Origin: Bacillota bacterium
GTDB taxonomy: Bacteria; Bacillota_E; Sulfobacillia; Sulfobacillales; Sulfobacillaceae
NCBI GenBank assembly: GCA_021802375.1
Contig: JAKAAL010000409.1
Span: 1 to 5,132 of the forward strand
Direction of reading: 5' to 3'
Length of the DNA: 5,132 bases
The notes under the pieces are model-generated. The model did no database searches and was not told the origin of the DNA. It saw only the letters and a program-made list of their open reading frames with translations. Below, in pieces: positions 5,003-5,132 of the stretch. Numbering within the stretch: the first letter of the stretch is position 1; the number at the start of each line of letters is the position of its first letter. A program made the translations under genes and the position numbers.

Positions 5003-5132
5003 ATGGATGACTCCTACATTGCCTTGGCTTCTCGGATTCATGCCTGCCAGCGTTGTCCCAGGCTCCGGCAGTGGTGTGAGAGCGCCGATGGCCAGCTGGC
5101 GCGCTATCGTGGACAACCCTATTGGGGAAAGC
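5003..5132 (+). CDS. Uracil-DNA glycosylase, family 5 (UDGb-type), N-terminal part
   Basis: The first 43 codons of a gene that runs off the right edge. Family 5 enzymes remove uracil (and often hypoxanthine or other deaminated bases) from DNA in base-excision repair and carry a 4Fe-4S cluster; full proteins are usually somewhat over 200 residues. The visible part has the family signature: a short helix, then AC-x2-CPRL with Cys15 and Cys18 as the first two cluster ligands, W24 where the family has an aromatic residue, and then PYWGK (39-43), which corresponds to the YWgkPvpGFGD block. The catalytic motifs lie beyond the window. ATG 5003 places the Cys pair at the usual distance from the N-terminus. 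An in-frame ATG at 4949 would add 18 residues and cover the promoter, so it is less likely. No ribosome binding site is seen, and the gene seems to have its own promoter. Confidence 0.85.
   Translation, partial: MDDSYIALASRIHACQRCPRLRQWCESADGQLARYRGQPYWGK

Overview
The window looks like a chromosomal stretch from a moderately GC-rich, Gram-positive-like bacterium. It has two genes with clear Shine-Dalgarno sequences, a PBP2-type cell-wall transpeptidase, and the start of a family-5 (UDGb-type) uracil-DNA glycosylase, a family frequent in thermophiles and extremophiles. A thermo-acidophilic Firmicute of the Sulfobacillus/Alicyclobacillus kind would fit, but that is a guess from gene content and style, not a demonstrated assignment.

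Layout. Positions 1-588 hold no recognisable gene. A terminator-like hairpin with a T-run (16-44) may close a gene lying to the left. The block 428-607 is dense in hairpins and ends in a good Rho-independent terminator (589-607). It includes a sequence resembling the T-box antiterminator motif, so it may be a structured RNA or a decayed leader. Positions 608-927 form the upstream region of the main gene, with a possible small ORF (675-836) and a strong 15-bp stem-loop (827-874). Positions 928-2886 encode a complete class B penicillin-binding protein of the PBP2/MrdA type. About 100 bp further on, with no terminator visible between, lies 2987-3592, a small exported or membrane-anchored protein that resembles DUF4367-type proteins. 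The two are probably co-transcribed.

Positions 3593-5002 (1.4 kb) hold no intact gene. The first part (3593-4376) is rich in inverted repeats, including a 9+4 bp hairpin, an 81-nt three-way-junction-like arrangement and a long interrupted inverted repeat. The second part (about 4377-4715) is a decayed IS200/IS605-type TnpB, with an internal deletion, a nonsense codon and a lost zinc-ligand cysteine. This reads as a graveyard of a mobile element beside, or mixed with, possible structured RNA. At the right edge, a -35/-10 pair with 17-bp spacing lies so close to the ATG of the uracil-DNA glycosylase that its transcript would be leaderless. That gene runs off the window after 43 codons.

The PBP gene and its downstream partner are a plausible cell-envelope pair. 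The glycosylase is an independent DNA-repair gene. No complete novel system such as a defence island, CRISPR array or biosynthetic cluster is visible. The most interesting material is the unexplained secondary structure in the intergenic blocks.
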